From Clostridiales bacterium (lineage in GTDB: Bacteria > Bacillota > Clostridia > Christensenellales > Borkfalkiaceae), in contig DPQQ01000004.1 of NCBI GenBank assembly GCA_003538975.1, forward strand, positions 88,778 through 150,286: a stretch of 61,509 bases of DNA. The letters run 5' to 3'. The position numbers and the translations under genes are program-made. Below, in pieces: positions 10,151 to 23,500 of the stretch (position 1 is the first letter of the stretch; every line of letters starts with the position of its first letter). Under the pieces are notes generated by a model. That model did not search any database and had not been told where the DNA came from. It saw only the letters and a list, made by a program, of their open reading frames with translations.

Positions 10151-11146
10151 TTATTTCGCTTTGTATTTTTTGCTTACTTCGTCTACTATCATCTTTATAA
10201 CGTCGTCGGAAGAAATTCTTTCCGCGATCGCTTCGAAATTGAGTTTAAGACGATGACGAAGTACGGGATAAGCGAGTTCGTTGATGTCCGAGAAGGCTAC
10301 GTTGAATCTGCCCTTTATAAGAGCCATAACCTTAGCCGCCGAAATTATAGCCTGACCGGCACGGGGCGAAGCGCCTACTCTTACGTACTTTTTGGCGGCT
10401 TCCGACGCGACGGGGCCGGTCGGATGAGTTGCCGAAGTAAGAATCATGGCGTACTTCATGACTTCGTCCGCAACGGGAATCTGATTTGCGGTAGCTCTCA
10501 TCTGAAGGAGCTGTTCGCCGGAGCAAGCTTTGTCCGCAACTTCCGCCATAGTCTTCTGCGTCATGTTGACGATGTCGAGAAGTTCGTCGAGCGTAGGATC
10601 CGGAACGAGAAGTTTGAACATGAATCTGTCCATCTGAGCTTCCGGAAGCGGATAAGTACCGTCCTGTTCTATGGGGTTCTGCGTAGCGAGTACGAAGAAA
10701 GGTTCTTCGAGCTTTCTCGAAACGCCCATTACGGTAACGGTATGTTCCTGCATGGCTTCGAGAAGAGCCGACTGCGTTTTGGGCGTAGCACGGTTGATTT
10801 CGTCCGCAAGAATAATATTGCTGAATACGGGTCCCTTCTGGAACTGGAAGGAGCTGTTTCCGTTTTCGTCTTTTACGATGATGTTCGTACCGGTGACGTC
10901 CGCAGGCATAAGGTCGGGCGTAAACTGAATACGCGAGAACGGAAGATCGAATACTCTTCCGAGCGTTCTTACGAGTCTCGTTTTACCTACGCCGGGAACG
11001 CCTTCCAAAAGTACGTTGCCGCCGGCGATCATTGCTATAACCGTTCCCTGAACGACTTCCTTCTGACCGATGACGTCTCTCGAAATCTGTTCGAAGATGG
11101 CTGCGCATTGTTTGCTGAATTGTTCAATGTCTTTTTCTGATACCAT
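10151..11146 (-). CDS. MoxR family AAA+ ATPase
   Basis: 331 residues, normal MoxR length. Walker A GVPGVGKT is at 49-56, Walker B is in IILADEINRA (111-120), and there is the typical ATQNPIEQDGTYPLPEAQMDRF sensor region and a C-terminal lid with PRAGQA. MoxR ATPases work as chaperone-like machines with vWA-domain partners in assembling or activating protein complexes. Here the gene is the first of the run moxR-DUF58-vWA-double vWA. The next features downstream are LRR surface proteins, which makes envelope protein assembly a reasonable but unproven role. A perfect 18-bp palindrome lies about 57 bp upstream of the start. Confidence 0.93.
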   Translation of the reverse strand: MVSEKDIEQFSKQCAAIFEQISRDVIGQKEVVQGTVIAMIAGGNVLLEGVPGVGKTRLVRTLGRVFDLPFSRIQFTPDLMPADVTGTNIIVKDENGNSSFQFQKGPVFSNIILADEINRATPKTQSALLEAMQEHTVTVMGVSRKLEEPFFVLATQNPIEQDGTYPLPEAQMDRFMFKLLVPDPTLDELLDIVNMTQKTMAEVADKACSGEQLLQMRATANQIPVADEVMKYAMILTSATHPTGPVASEAAKKYVRVGASPRAGQAIISAAKVMALIKGRFNVAFSDINELAYPVLRHRLKLNFEAIAERISSDDVIKMIVDEVSKKYKAK

Positions 11147-11202
11147 GGTTACATCTCACTTTTTGATTTTTATCGTTCTTTAATCAAGCCACGGAAAACG
11201 TT

Positions 11203-11220
11203 TTAATAAAAGTTTATTAA
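11203..11220. promoter_or_regulatory. Palindrome upstream of the moxR operon
   Basis: TTAATAAA-AG-TTTATTAA is a perfect inverted repeat with 8-bp arms, 57-74 bp upstream of the moxR start codon and after the terminator of the giant gene. The position fits an operator, but no clear -35/-10 pair was found beside it and its AT-richness makes chance more likely. No regulator can be assigned. Confidence 0.3.
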
Positions 11221-11481
11221 CCTTTTGAGCGAACAATAAGTCAATACCTCTTACGTCTTCCGATACGCTTAAATATATTCTGCGACATTTTAGTGCATTT
11301 TATTATCGCATGAAACGCCCCGTATGTCAAATAAATAAGCGTTCTTTTACAAAAAAAAAGTATTTTTTTACTTTCATATCGCCCATAAAAACTTGTTTCG
11401 TCAATCGTTCGGAGTTTTCCCGTCATATCGTCGTCCGACGGGTTTTTACGGCTGAAATTATCCGCTCCTAAAATAAAAATA

Positions 11482-11523
11482 AAAACAACCCGCATATCCT
11501 TTACCGGAAACACGGGTTGTTTT
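11482..11523 (-). terminator. Intrinsic terminator of the giant LRR gene
   Basis: AAAACAACCCG pairs with CGGGTTGTTTT across a 20-nt loop. On the minus strand the stem is followed by three T-rich runs. It begins 39 bp after the stop codon of the 4,113-residue protein. Confidence 0.85.
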
Positions 11524-11562
11524 ATTTTGTTTCAGATTTTCCCGTTAAGGGAATCTTTTAAG

Positions 11563-14500
11563 TTACGCCTGCTTGTAAACGATCGTAGCGTTGCAGCCGT
11601 TGCGCCAATCTGTACCGTATTTGGCGGTCGCTTCGGCTTCGGTTATTGTAAGCGTTATCGTCTGATCCGCCGTCCAGCCGTCAAACGCGTTGGCGTCGAT
11701 GTACTTAACCGTTGCGGGGAGTTCTATCGAGGCGATATTCGCGTTTTTGAAAGCATATTCGCCGATAGACTTGGTGTTGGAAGAAAGAACGATTCTTTCT
11801 GCCGTTACGCCTGCTAAAGCATATTCGCCGATGTCTTCGTAAGACTTATCGAGAGTGATCGTCTTAAACGAAGCGCCGTTCAGAACGTTTGCGGATACCG
11901 AATACAATTTTTCGAGAGTAAGGTCGGTTCCGTTCGCCACGGCAAGTACCGCAACAACGGTCTTTTCGGCCTTGGAATAGATTACGCCGTCTTTGTATTC
12001 GTATACGCCGTTATCTTCGCTTAAAACAACGTCGGTAAGGCTCGTACAGCCGGTGAAAGCGTCGCTTGCTATGGTTTCTACCGTGGAAGGAATAACGATT
12101 CTCTTAAGCGAAGTACATCCGTAGAACATTTCGGCGGAGATCGTCTTTACGCCTTCCTCTATTACTACCGTAGTAAGATCGGTCGATTCTCTGAATACGC
12201 CGTCCTGTACGGTAATAACCGTTCCGGGAATGGTTATTTCGGTTATTCCCGACTTGTAGAAGGCATACTTATAGAGATACTTGATCGGACTCATATCAAC
12301 AGTCTTTACCTTCGTTCCGGTAAAGAAGAAGTAAGGAACGTAGCCTGCATAGTTTCCTTCGGGGAACTTAAAGGTTTCTACCCCGGAGTTTGCGATCATG
12401 CCGCGAGCATACGTTAACGTAGTATTCGCTTTGGAGAAGTCAACGTTCTTTATCGATTTCATTCCGTAGAACATACCTACGCTCATAGTCGTTTCGGCAT
12501 TTTCGACGGTAACGTTAGCTACAGACGGCGAACTATTATATCCGAAGCCGCCGTAACTATAGAGCGACGAGGGAGCTACGAATTCGGTTATAGACGTACC
12601 GGCGAACGCTGCGCGGCAAATCCACTGTACGGAGTCGGGAATATCGAGCTTTGTAATCTTTGAGCAGTTATTGAAGTTGTACTGACCTATTACAAGCAAT
12701 CCGTTATTGAGTTCGACGTTTTCGAGGTTCGGGCAATCGGCAAATATATATCCGCCCATCGTCGAGTTGGTCGTTGTCGTGGTCTTGTAACCGAGATACA
12801 GTAAGCTGTCCGGCGCTTTGAACTCTCTTATACCGGTCATCATGAACGCCGCTGCGTTAACGCCCGTATAGGTATCGGGAAGCGTAACGTCGGTAAGATT
12901 CGGATCGTTATAGAAAAGCATATCCGGAATGTAAGCTATCGGAGTATCGATTACCGCCTTTACAAGGCTTGCGTTGTTCGAGAAAGCGCCCTTCATCTTA
13001 TTAGAATCGCTGTTAGGAAGAGTGGACGACGTTGTCGTTGTCGTAGAACCTATATAAGCTATTGCGGAGCTGTTTCTTACGGTAAGATCTTCGATACCGG
13101 TATTAGCGAACGCACCGTCGCCTATTCTCGTAACGTCTTCGAGTATTACCTTGCCTTCGACAAGATTATCGCTCGTTCCTACCGTCTTAAGCGAGACGCA
13201 GTTCTTGAACATGTAGTTCGTGATAAATCCTATTTCTCCGGTAAATTCTACCGTGGTAAGAGCGGAGCAGTTACCGAACAAACCGAGATGAACGTTTGTA
13301 CCGGTAGCAACGCTGCTGCTCTTTTTAGCAGTCGTCGCATTGGAGAAGTAAGTGTAGTAAACCAGGTTGCCGGGAAGGGTTACCCTGGTAAGATGATCGT
13401 TACCGACGAATGCGCCGGGAAGAATATCCGAAACGGCTACCGTATAAGTAGAGTCGGTCTTGCCCGAGGGATACGCTATAAGAACGTCTTCGCCGGCATT
13501 TACCGTACTTATCGCATTGCCGTAAAGCACACCGTTTACGGACTTGAATTTGGTATTCTTCGAATCTACTTCGATAGACTTAAGGTTATCGCAGTTATCG
13601 AATACGTGCGTTCCTATCGCGGTTACCGAAGCGGGTATGGTTATCGAGGAAATCGCGGTATTCGCGAATACGCCCGAAGCTATACCTGTGATAGCGTTTG
13701 AAAGAACCACTTCGGAAAGATTCGTACAGTTCATGAACGTCTGAGCACCGACCTGTCCTTTGAAGCCTTCTTCGAATACGACTCTCGTAAGGTTTTCGCA
13801 AGCCGCAAATACGCCGCTTCCTACCAAAGTCGTATCGTACCAATAGTATCCGCCGACGTCGTAGTTGAAGGTGGTACCTAAAGACGTTACGGTTTTGGGA
13901 ATAGTTATTTCGGTCAATCCGCTTTCTGCGAACGCGGTATTACCGATAGTGGTAAGTCTTGCGGGCAGTTCGATCGTCTTAAGAGAGGTACAATTTCTGA
14001 AAGCGCCCGAATCGATTTTCGTAAGGCTTTCGGGAAGCGTTATGTTCGAAAGAGAAGTACAATCCTTGAACGCGCTGCTGCCTATCGCGGTTACCGCGCC
14101 TTTGAAGTTTACGCTCGTGAGCGAAGCGCATCCGCTGAAGAAGCTCGAACCGACTTCGGTGATCTTTTCGGGGAGCGTTACGCTCGTAAGAGAGGTACAA
14201 TTCTGGAACGCGTAAGTTCCGATCGAAGTCACGGAATCGGCGAAGGTTACTTTAGTAAGACTTTCGTCGTTACTGAACAGATAATTGCCTATCTTGGTCG
14301 AATTTATAGTAGCGGTTTCGAGTGAAGTACAATCCGCAAACATATACATCGGAAGAGTTCTCGCATTGCATACAACCGTTTTAAGGCTCTTGCAGTATCT
14401 GAACGGTAAGTTAGATGCGGATACCGAAGCAAGCTTCTTTTCGTACAGTTTGGTCGTTTTGTTTTTAGCGCTGGTATATCCTACGAAGTCCGTTACGGTT

Positions 14501-17500
14501 TCGGGGATGGTAATGCTCGTAATACCCGAATACTGGAACGCACAGTTACCTATTATTTTAAGGTCCGCCGGAAGTTTTACGCTTCTTAAAGACGAACATC
14601 CGTAATAAGTACCGTCTTCCATAAATTCGATATTGTCCGGAAGATCCGCGCTCTTAAGCGAAGTACATCCGTTAAAGAGATACGGATCGTACATCGTTAT
14701 CGAATCGCCGAGGAAGGTTACCGTTTCGAGCGAAGTGCAGTTATAGAATACGCTGTACGTTTTAAGGGTAGACGAAGCTTTTGCCGCCGCATTCGGATTG
14801 AGATAGCAGTTAAAGCTGAGGTCGCCCACGGTGTTTACGCCTGCGGGGATAGTTATGTTTCTTATCGCCGTGGAAGCGAACGAACCGGAGCCTATCGTTC
14901 TTAACGAGTTCGGAAGAGTGACTACTTCATCTTCGCCTCTTACCGTATCGCCCGAAACCGTCTTGACGGTTACAAGGCTAGTGCAGTTATAGAAGGTGAA
15001 TTCGGGGATTTCGAGCATCGTTTCGGGAAGCGTCACCGTTTTAAGTCTCGAGCAGCCCGCAAACGTACCCTGTGCGATAGTCGTCGGGTTGCAGAGCATG
15101 ACGACTTCTTCGAGCTTGTCGCAATCCATAAATACGCCGTTCTTGTTGAGGTCGGTGTTTTTGTAGTAATACGTCGTGCCTTTGTTTTCCGGCGCGGGGG
15201 TACCTAATTTGGCAACCGAAGCGGGAATGGTTATCTTTCTTAACGAAGATCCCTGGAAAGCTCTGTCTCCGATTACGGAAAGCTGGCTGTTATCCGCAAA
15301 CGTTACTTCCCTTAAATTGGTAGTATTTTTGAAAGCCTCTGCCCCGATTTCTGTTACCGAAGCGGGAATATGAATGCTTCTTATATTGCTGTCCGCAAAC
15401 GCGTTGTCGGCAATTACGGTTATGCCTTCGGGCATTACGACGTCTTTGTCGAGACCTGCGGGATATGCGAGGAAGTTACCTGCGTTATCGAGAAGCAAGC
15501 CGCTGCTTGTCTTGAAGTTGGTATTGCCTTCGGCTATCTTGAACGCCGTCATATTAAGACAGTTCGAGAATGCGCCGTCGCCTATCGTTTTAAGCTTCGT
15601 GCCGAATTTAGCCGAGCCGATACCGGTGTTGTAGAACGCGTAATCGCCTATCGAAGTTACGCCTTCGGGTATTACCGCGGTGGTATTGTCTTCTGTCGAA
15701 AGATTGCCTTCTTCGTCTCTTACGATTATATATTCGAGAGACGTGCAGTCTTTGAAGAAATACTTTTGGATCAACGGAAGATTCGACGGAAGAATAACCT
15801 TTTTAAGTCCCGAACATCCGGCAAATACGCCTGCGCATACCGTCGTAATGTTGTTACTTAATATATCTACTTCCTGAAGAGTCTTGGAATTATAGAAGGT
15901 GCCGTCCTTTTCGGAGCTGGTGCCGTCGCCGAGTTTGGTAAGCGTCGTGGGAAGTACAACCTTCTTTATCGGCGAGTTAAGCAATATCGTTGTGTTGACG
16001 GAAGTAACTCCTTCGGGAATCCAGACTTCGCCTTCTTTACCTACTATTACTTCGTTGCCGTTTTCGTCAGTGCCGGAAACGTATTTAACCGTATCGAGGC
16101 TCTTGTTACGTTCGAACGCCTTGTCGGGTATTATCTTAAGAGCGTTACCCGCAAATACAACCGTTGTCGCAACCGTGCCGTATAAAGCGCCGGCGTTTAT
16201 AGTTGCGAGTGCGGACGGGAATCTTACTTCGCCGTCGTTTCCGTAAAGAACTACGTTTCCGTCTTTATCCGTAACGAAATTTCCGTTTTCGTCTACCTTA
16301 TAAGTCTTCATCGTCGTAAACGAATAACACTCATAGATAGCTCTCGTTTCGAACTCTGTCACGGCGTCGTTCATTACTACCGTCTTAACCGAAGCCGCAT
16401 TGCAGAGGAACAAGTTAGGAATGGTTTCCATCGCCGCGGGAACCCAAACCTCGCCGTCGTTGCCTATAGTCTGCTTCGTTTCGGGATCGTAAAGTTTTAA
16501 GGTGTTGAACGTAGCCGCATAGTTGATAAGCTGCGAATTTATGGTCGTTGTGTTTTTGTTAAGTATAACTTCGGTCAAAGAGTCGCAATATGCAGCGAGC
16601 GGAGCTTTCGCACTCGATCCCGTACCGCTAGGTTTCAGAACGGTCTTATCGCCGAGTACGGTTATGCTCTTTAAGTTATCCGCGTGCCAGAATATGCCGA
16701 ACTGTCCGGATTCGATGGTTTCGACGTTTTCGCCGAAGACTATTCTTTCGATACCGGATTTTTCGAATGCATCCTTACCTATCGTTTTTACGCCGGAAGG
16801 AATGGTTATTTCGCCTTCTTTACCTGAAACTACACCGGTAACGGGGTCGATTTCCTGTATCGTTCTGAGAGAGTCCGTTCTATTGAACATACCTGCGGGG
16901 ATAGCCGTCATATTTTTGTTAAGAACTACCGTCGTAAGCGCGCTGCAAGATAAGAAAGTCGAGTTGGAATACGTTGCTTTGGAGGTAAGTATGGTTACCT
17001 TTTCAAGTGCCGAAGGATAGTTCATATAGAACGAATAGCTGGTATAATCGCCCGAATAATCGGAAGGATGGTTGAAGGGGCTTTCGCCTGTGGACGAAGT
17101 TCCCATCTTGTTCTCGCCGATCTTTTCAACGCTTTCGGGAATGGTTATTTCTCTGATTCCGGCACCGCTGAACGCAAAGTTACCGATTTCGATAAGTCCG
17201 TCCGGAAGTATCGCCTTGCCTGTTTCGCCTTTAACGTTGCCGGCTTCGTCTACTGTTTTTATAGTCGAAAGATTCTGACATCCTGCGAACATACCTATGC
17301 CGATCGTCGTTAAATTCTTAGAAAGGTGTACTTCGGTAAGCGAACGGCAGTATGCGAACGCGCCTATACCTATGCTTTCGGGATTGCCGAGAATGGTAAG
17401 TTTCTGGAGTTTCGCGGTGAAGTTGCCCGAAGATTCTTTGGAGAAAAGAATACCGTGTTCAAGGCTGCTGTATACGCCGCTCAGACTGGTAGCGTATTTA

Positions 17501-20500
17501 TTGTAATCGCCGAGAGTCTTTACCGTAGAAGGTATCGTAAGGTCGGTTATACCCGTATTGGAAAGCGCCAACTGTTCGATTGTTAAGAGTCCTTCGGGAA
17601 GCGTTATCGAAGTAAGCGATGTACATCCCGAGAATACCAACGTTTCGAGTACGGTGAAGGTGCTGTTTGCGGGAAGGTTTATCGTGGTAAGAGCCGTGCA
17701 GTTCGCAAATGCGGACGCGCCGATCGAAACAAGCTGACTGGTTACCCCGTTACCGTGTTCGAAAGCTACTTCTACAAGGTTCGAGCTGCCTTTGAAGGCT
17801 CCTTCTCCGATGGTCATTACCGATGCGGGAATTTCAACCTTGGTAAGAGATAACTGTTCGGCAAAGGCGTTTGCGTCGATCGTCGTGATATTGCCGTCGA
17901 TCGCATATACGCCGTTGTTGCCTTTAAGCTGACCGCAGATATAAACTATGCCGGTCTGATTCGCGTTGTAAAGTATAGGATCGTTTTCTTTGGAGCTGTA
18001 AACCGTATGTCCTTCGGCTACGCTTATCGCGGTCATGTTGGGACAACCTTCGAATACGCCCGTTACGTCCTTTATCGAAAGCGAGATGTGCGCCGTCTTA
18101 AGGTCGGTATCTCCTACAAAAAGTCCAGGTGCCAATACATTATTAGATTCGCCGCCGAGAATGAGTTCCTGTTCGGTTTCGGGGAATACTACGTTAACGA
18201 TTCTGGAGTTTTTGAACGCCCCCGCTTTTATAGCCTGAAGTTTCGATTTGCCGTTCTCACCTACGTTGAAGGTGACTTCGGTAAGTTCGCTTCTTCCGTC
18301 CGCGACTCCTGCAAATGCGGACGTACCGATCGTAGTTACCGTGTAAGGAATGGTTACCGAAGTGAGCGCCGTTTTGAAGAACGCGCTGTTGCCGATAGAC
18401 GTAAGTCCGTCGGGAAGGCTTATGCTCTTTAAGTTAACTGCATAGCCGAATGCGAAATTTCCTATCGTTTTTAACGCATAAGTGCCGTCTTCTTTCGCGG
18501 TGAAGGTTACGTTGAATTCCTTATCCGTTTTTTCGCCTGCGGAATAAAACGCGCTATCGCCTATGGTTTGTATTCCTGCGGGTAAAACTACTTTGTTTAA
18601 ATAATCGTTATCTCTGAATGCGCCTGCGCTTATAACGGTCATTACGCTGTTTGCAGCGAATTCAACGCTTTCGAGAGCAGGCATATCCGTAAACGCACCG
18701 TAAAGGGTAGCGCTGGTCTTGGTCGGATCTGTACTTACTATTTCCTTTACGCTTGCGGGGATTTTAACCGAAGTTATTCCTGTGCCGACAAACGCTTTCC
18801 CGGAGACGGTGTACTGTTTTTCGGACGAGGGGATTTTGATCGCCGTAAGTTTATCGAGTCCCGCAAACGCGCCGAATCCTATTGCACCTATGGAGCCTCT
18901 GTCTTCGAGAGCCGACGTTTCGGGCATTTTTATTGTCGTTATGCCGGTGCAGTAACCGAATGCGTACATTCCGATCGATTCGATGGTGGACGGTATAGTT
19001 ACGGTCTTAAGATAGCTGTCCGTCTTTGCGTTCGAACTCTGTCCGAAAGCATAGCTTCCGATTACGGAAGTTCTTTCGGGGAATACAATCGTTTCAAGCG
19101 AGTAGCATTCGCCGAATACACCGAACGTTCCGCCGTTATATTCCGCTCCGTCTGCAATTTCGAGCTTGTTAGCCGTTTCGCCTTCTTTTACCGCTTCGAA
19201 ATTTACCGACGAAAGTTTCGCACAACCGTAGAAGGCAAGTTCGCCTATTTTTTCTACGGTGTATGGGATAGTAACGGATTCGAGTCTTGCACATTCGAGG
19301 AATGATTTTTCTTTGATTTCTTTAAGACCTGCGGGAAGACTTACCGAGGTAAGAGCTCTCGCTCCGCTGAATACTTCGTCGCCGAGAACGAATTCCGCAT
19401 TATCGGTTTTGTCGAAAACGACTTCCGTTACGCCCATGTTCTGGTAGAACGCTCTGTCGATTACGAAGTTAACCGTTGCGGGTACGTGAACTTCGCCCGT
19501 TCTTCTTACGGGAACGAAGATAAGTTCGGTCGCTACGGAGTTTTCTTTGGTATAAAGAACGTTTCCTTCGGCAAGATAGTTTGCATTTTCCGCCGCTACG
19601 GTGATCGTTGCAAGTCTGGTACAACCTTCGAATATGTTGAATACCTTCTTTTCACCTTCCGTTTCAAACATGTTTTCTATGTTTGCGGGAATATTTATCG
19701 AGGTAAATCCTGTGCAGTTTGCAAATGCTCTCGCGCCGAGATTCGTCGTTCTTTCGGGAATGACTATTTCGCTTAAAGACGAACATCCCATGAACGCTTC
19801 CGAACGTATATCGAGAGCTTCCGTTCCGTCGGCTTCGAAAATAACCGAAGTAAGAAGTCTGCAGTCTTTGAACGCGCGGTCGCCGATTATTTTAACGTTT
19901 TTACCGATTGTTATTTCGGTAATATTGGTCTTTCCGCTGAATACTGCCGATGCGATTTCGGTAACCTTTTCGGGGATTACGTACGAGCCGAGTTTACCTG
20001 ACGGGTAGAATAAAAGCGTGGTTCCTTCCGCATTGAAGAGTACGCCTTCTACCGAAGAGATATACGGGTTTTCTTTGTCGACTTCTACGGCGGTTATTTT
20101 TGTTCCGCCGAATACGCCGTTGATGTCGAATATGTCGGTATTCTTGCCTATATTGACTTTAGTAACGTAGTAATCGCCGTTTTCTTTATTCTGGAACGCG
20201 CCGCTTTCGAGCGTTGCGCCTTCTATAACGTTTACCGTTACGGTAGTAAGGCTTGTCGCTCCCGAGAAAGCGTATTTTTCTACCGTTTTGGTGTGTGCGG
20301 GAAGCGTAATCGACTTAATTGCCGTGCATCCTGCAAACGCTTCTTCGCGAATATCGAGTTTAAGTCCGATAGATACCTGCGCTTCTTCGAATTCTACGGT
20401 TTTGATATTTGCACAATTCTTGAATGCGCCTTTACCTATATAAGTTACGCCGTAATGTATTTTTACCGAGTAAATGTATTTTACGCCGCCGAAAGTGTAA

Positions 20501-23500
20501 TCGTCTTCGGTTTCGACCTTGCCGCCGGTGGGAGCGCTTGCGGGTACGTTGAGAACGGCGAACGCATAGTCGCCTATTCTGGTGATTTTGCTCGGGATTT
20601 CGATATTGCCTTTCGTAGCTGCCGCCGCAGGGTTCTTCGAATAACCCGCTGGAACGTAAACGAGCGTAAGTCCGTTTTCGCCCGATTCTCCCTTTTCGCA
20701 AAGCATACCGTCTACGGAAGTGTATTTGCCGTTGGTTCCGTTAACTTCGATCGTGTTAAGCGAGGAGTTGGAAAGGAACATTTTCGGATTGAATTCGGTA
20801 AGATGCGCAGGAAGAACAACCGTTGTAAGACTCGAGCAGGATTTGAAAGCTCTGTCTCCTATCGTAAGCGAAAGATCGCTGCCTGTTCCGCTTTCGAATT
20901 CTACTCTCGTAAACTTTGCACTATCGAAAGCGTTACCGCCGATTTCTTTAACCGACGCGGGAATTATAAGTTCCGTAACCAAAGAGCTCTGCATTACTCT
21001 CGAAGGAATATAATCGGCTTTATCCGAAATTCTGAACGAGCCTTTCTTAGCCGCTGGTACCAATAAAAGCGATACGCCGCCATCGTCTTCGTTTACGTAT
21101 ACTACGCCGTTTTCGGAGAAGTATTTGGTTTTATGCGTTCCGTCGCCGTAAACGTTTACCGCTTCGAGAAGGGTATCTTTCTGGAATGCGGAACCGGTAC
21201 CGGAAGACGCGTTTTCGATGTTGGAAATCGAAAGGTATTCGATCGATTCCGGAATATTTATAGTTTTAAGAATCGAGCAACCTTCGAACGCAAGAGCGTT
21301 GATTTCGGTTACCTTTCTTCCGTTATAAACTTCGGGTATCGTAACTTCTTCTATAAGATTATCTTTTTCTGCAAGATCGCGGCCTTTCTTTACCTGTAAA
21401 TTCTTCGGATCGGTAACAGCGTCGCTGAACGCGAGAACGGTATACCAGCCGGAATATAAAACCTTATCCGAAGTGTTGTTGAATATGAAGTTCGAGTTAC
21501 CGTTTCTGTCGGTATATGCAGTGCCGAATCCGCCGGCTGCGTCATACCAACCTTTGAACATCTTTGCCGCATCGTTGCCGTTTGCAACGCCGAGATTGAA
21601 GTATTCTCTGTATTTTACGTATACTTCGGTGGGATTTTCGTCCGCTTCGTCGAGTTTAAGATAAATCGTGTACGTCTTGGGACTCCAGGAAGCGTACAGA
21701 GTCATATTTTTAGTATCGGTGAATTTATAATCGGAATATTTTTCGCCGTTTCCCTGAGCTCCGTCTTTATTCAGATACCAGCCGCCGAAATCGTACCCGT
21801 CTTTATTCGATTCGGGAAGATTGATCGGATCTCCTTTTGCTTTATATTCTGTTTCGACCGTTCTGCCGCCCGAAACTTCGTAAGTTACCTTATAAGCGGT
21901 AACGTCTACGTGCTGCCACGATTTATCCGATTTTGCTTTTACGTAAATTACGTTTTCGCCTTCCTTGGTCAGAACGACTTTTGCTTCGTTTTTGCCGGAA
22001 ACTTCGACTTCTTCGCCGTCGTTTACCTTAACGACATAAGTATCTACGCTATATAAATAATTCCAGGTGACTTTTCCGTTATTGTATACCGGATTCATCG
22101 AGCTTGAATTCTTTTCAATGGCTATTTCTTCCGAAGCAACCGAGTTGTTGGCGGAATTGGCAGCCTTTGCGACTATCGTAATTTTCGTCGAACCGATAGT
22201 ATTCGCCGGAATAGTATAAGACGTTCCGGTTACTTCGTTTTCTCTTCCGAGCATTTTTACGACGTATCCGGTCGCGCCCTCTACGGCGTCCCAGGTAATA
22301 ACGTTGTTCGAAATTTTAATATTCGTCGGCGTAGCGAGTCTGGATATTGTTACGTCCAAAGCGGCAGTCGAAGATATATATCCTTTTGCCTCCGCTTTTA
22401 CGCTTACCTTTACGCTGCCCGTTTCGTAACGGAGCGAATAAGAAGTGCCGTCTACAACGTAAGATTCGCCGTTAACGGTAACTACGTAGTTAGTCGCATT
22501 TGCCACAGCGTTCCATGTCAGTTCGGATTTAGCCGAATCATAAGCAAGACCTGTAACTTCGGAAAGATTCTTTTTGTAAACGTAAACTTCGGACGTAGAA
22601 GTAAGATATCCGTCCGCATATGCTTTAACGGTAAACCTGATGCCGCCTTCCTGCATTTCGCAGCTTGCAAAGTTATACGAATTTCCGTTTACTTTAAGGT
22701 TTTCGTGTTCGTGATCTTTGTTTCCGCAGTCGATCGTTACGGTATAGTATTCCGCATTGGCGACTTCGTTGAACATGAATACGTCTTCTTCTACTCTGAA
22801 GGACGAAACTCTCGCCAAAGCTTTGTTTTTATAATAAGCGGTTGCCGTTCTGCCGCCGTAGGTTACTTTAACGGTGTAATCGCCCTCGCTAAGAGCGGAA
22901 AAGTCGTAATCGAACGTTCCGCTGAATAACCCGTCTTTACTGTCTACCTTAACTCCTTTGCCGTTTAATATCTCGACGTCGTACGCGCCGCCGGAAGTGA
23001 CGGGATTATAAATCTTAATTTTATCGCCGTATACGCTTACGTGCATTTCGTCCGAGCCGGAAGCGTTCCATACCGCGTATAAAGTTTCGTTCTGAGTGAA
23101 CGTATAACCTTCTTCGTACATCGCGGTAAGCTTAGCCGAATCTTCATACGAGCTGAGCCACCAGCCTACGAACGTATAGCCCTCTTTCGTAAGAGCGGGA
23201 ACGTCTGCCGCAGAAAGTTTTCCGTCTACGGTAGTAGCTTCAACAAGATTAAGGTCTTCGAATCCGGTTCTGAAAGCGACTGTAAATTCGGCAGTCATTT
23301 TATCGCCGTATTTAGCGTACAGCGTCATGTCCGAAGTTACGGGATCGTTGTTGAAGTTATAAGCGTTTTTAAGAGCGGCGTCCTTATACCATTTAAGGAA
23401 AGTATAACCGTCTTTAACCGGAGGAACGGGAGACGTTGCCGTCTGACCGTTTCTTACCTGCTGCGATTCTACGCTGCTGCCGCCGTTGGAATCGAACGTA

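Noticed and set aside
11241..11513. 90-codon minus-strand frame between moxR and the giant gene
   Set aside because: It starts inside the terminator hairpin of the giant gene, has no ribosome site and low-complexity composition.
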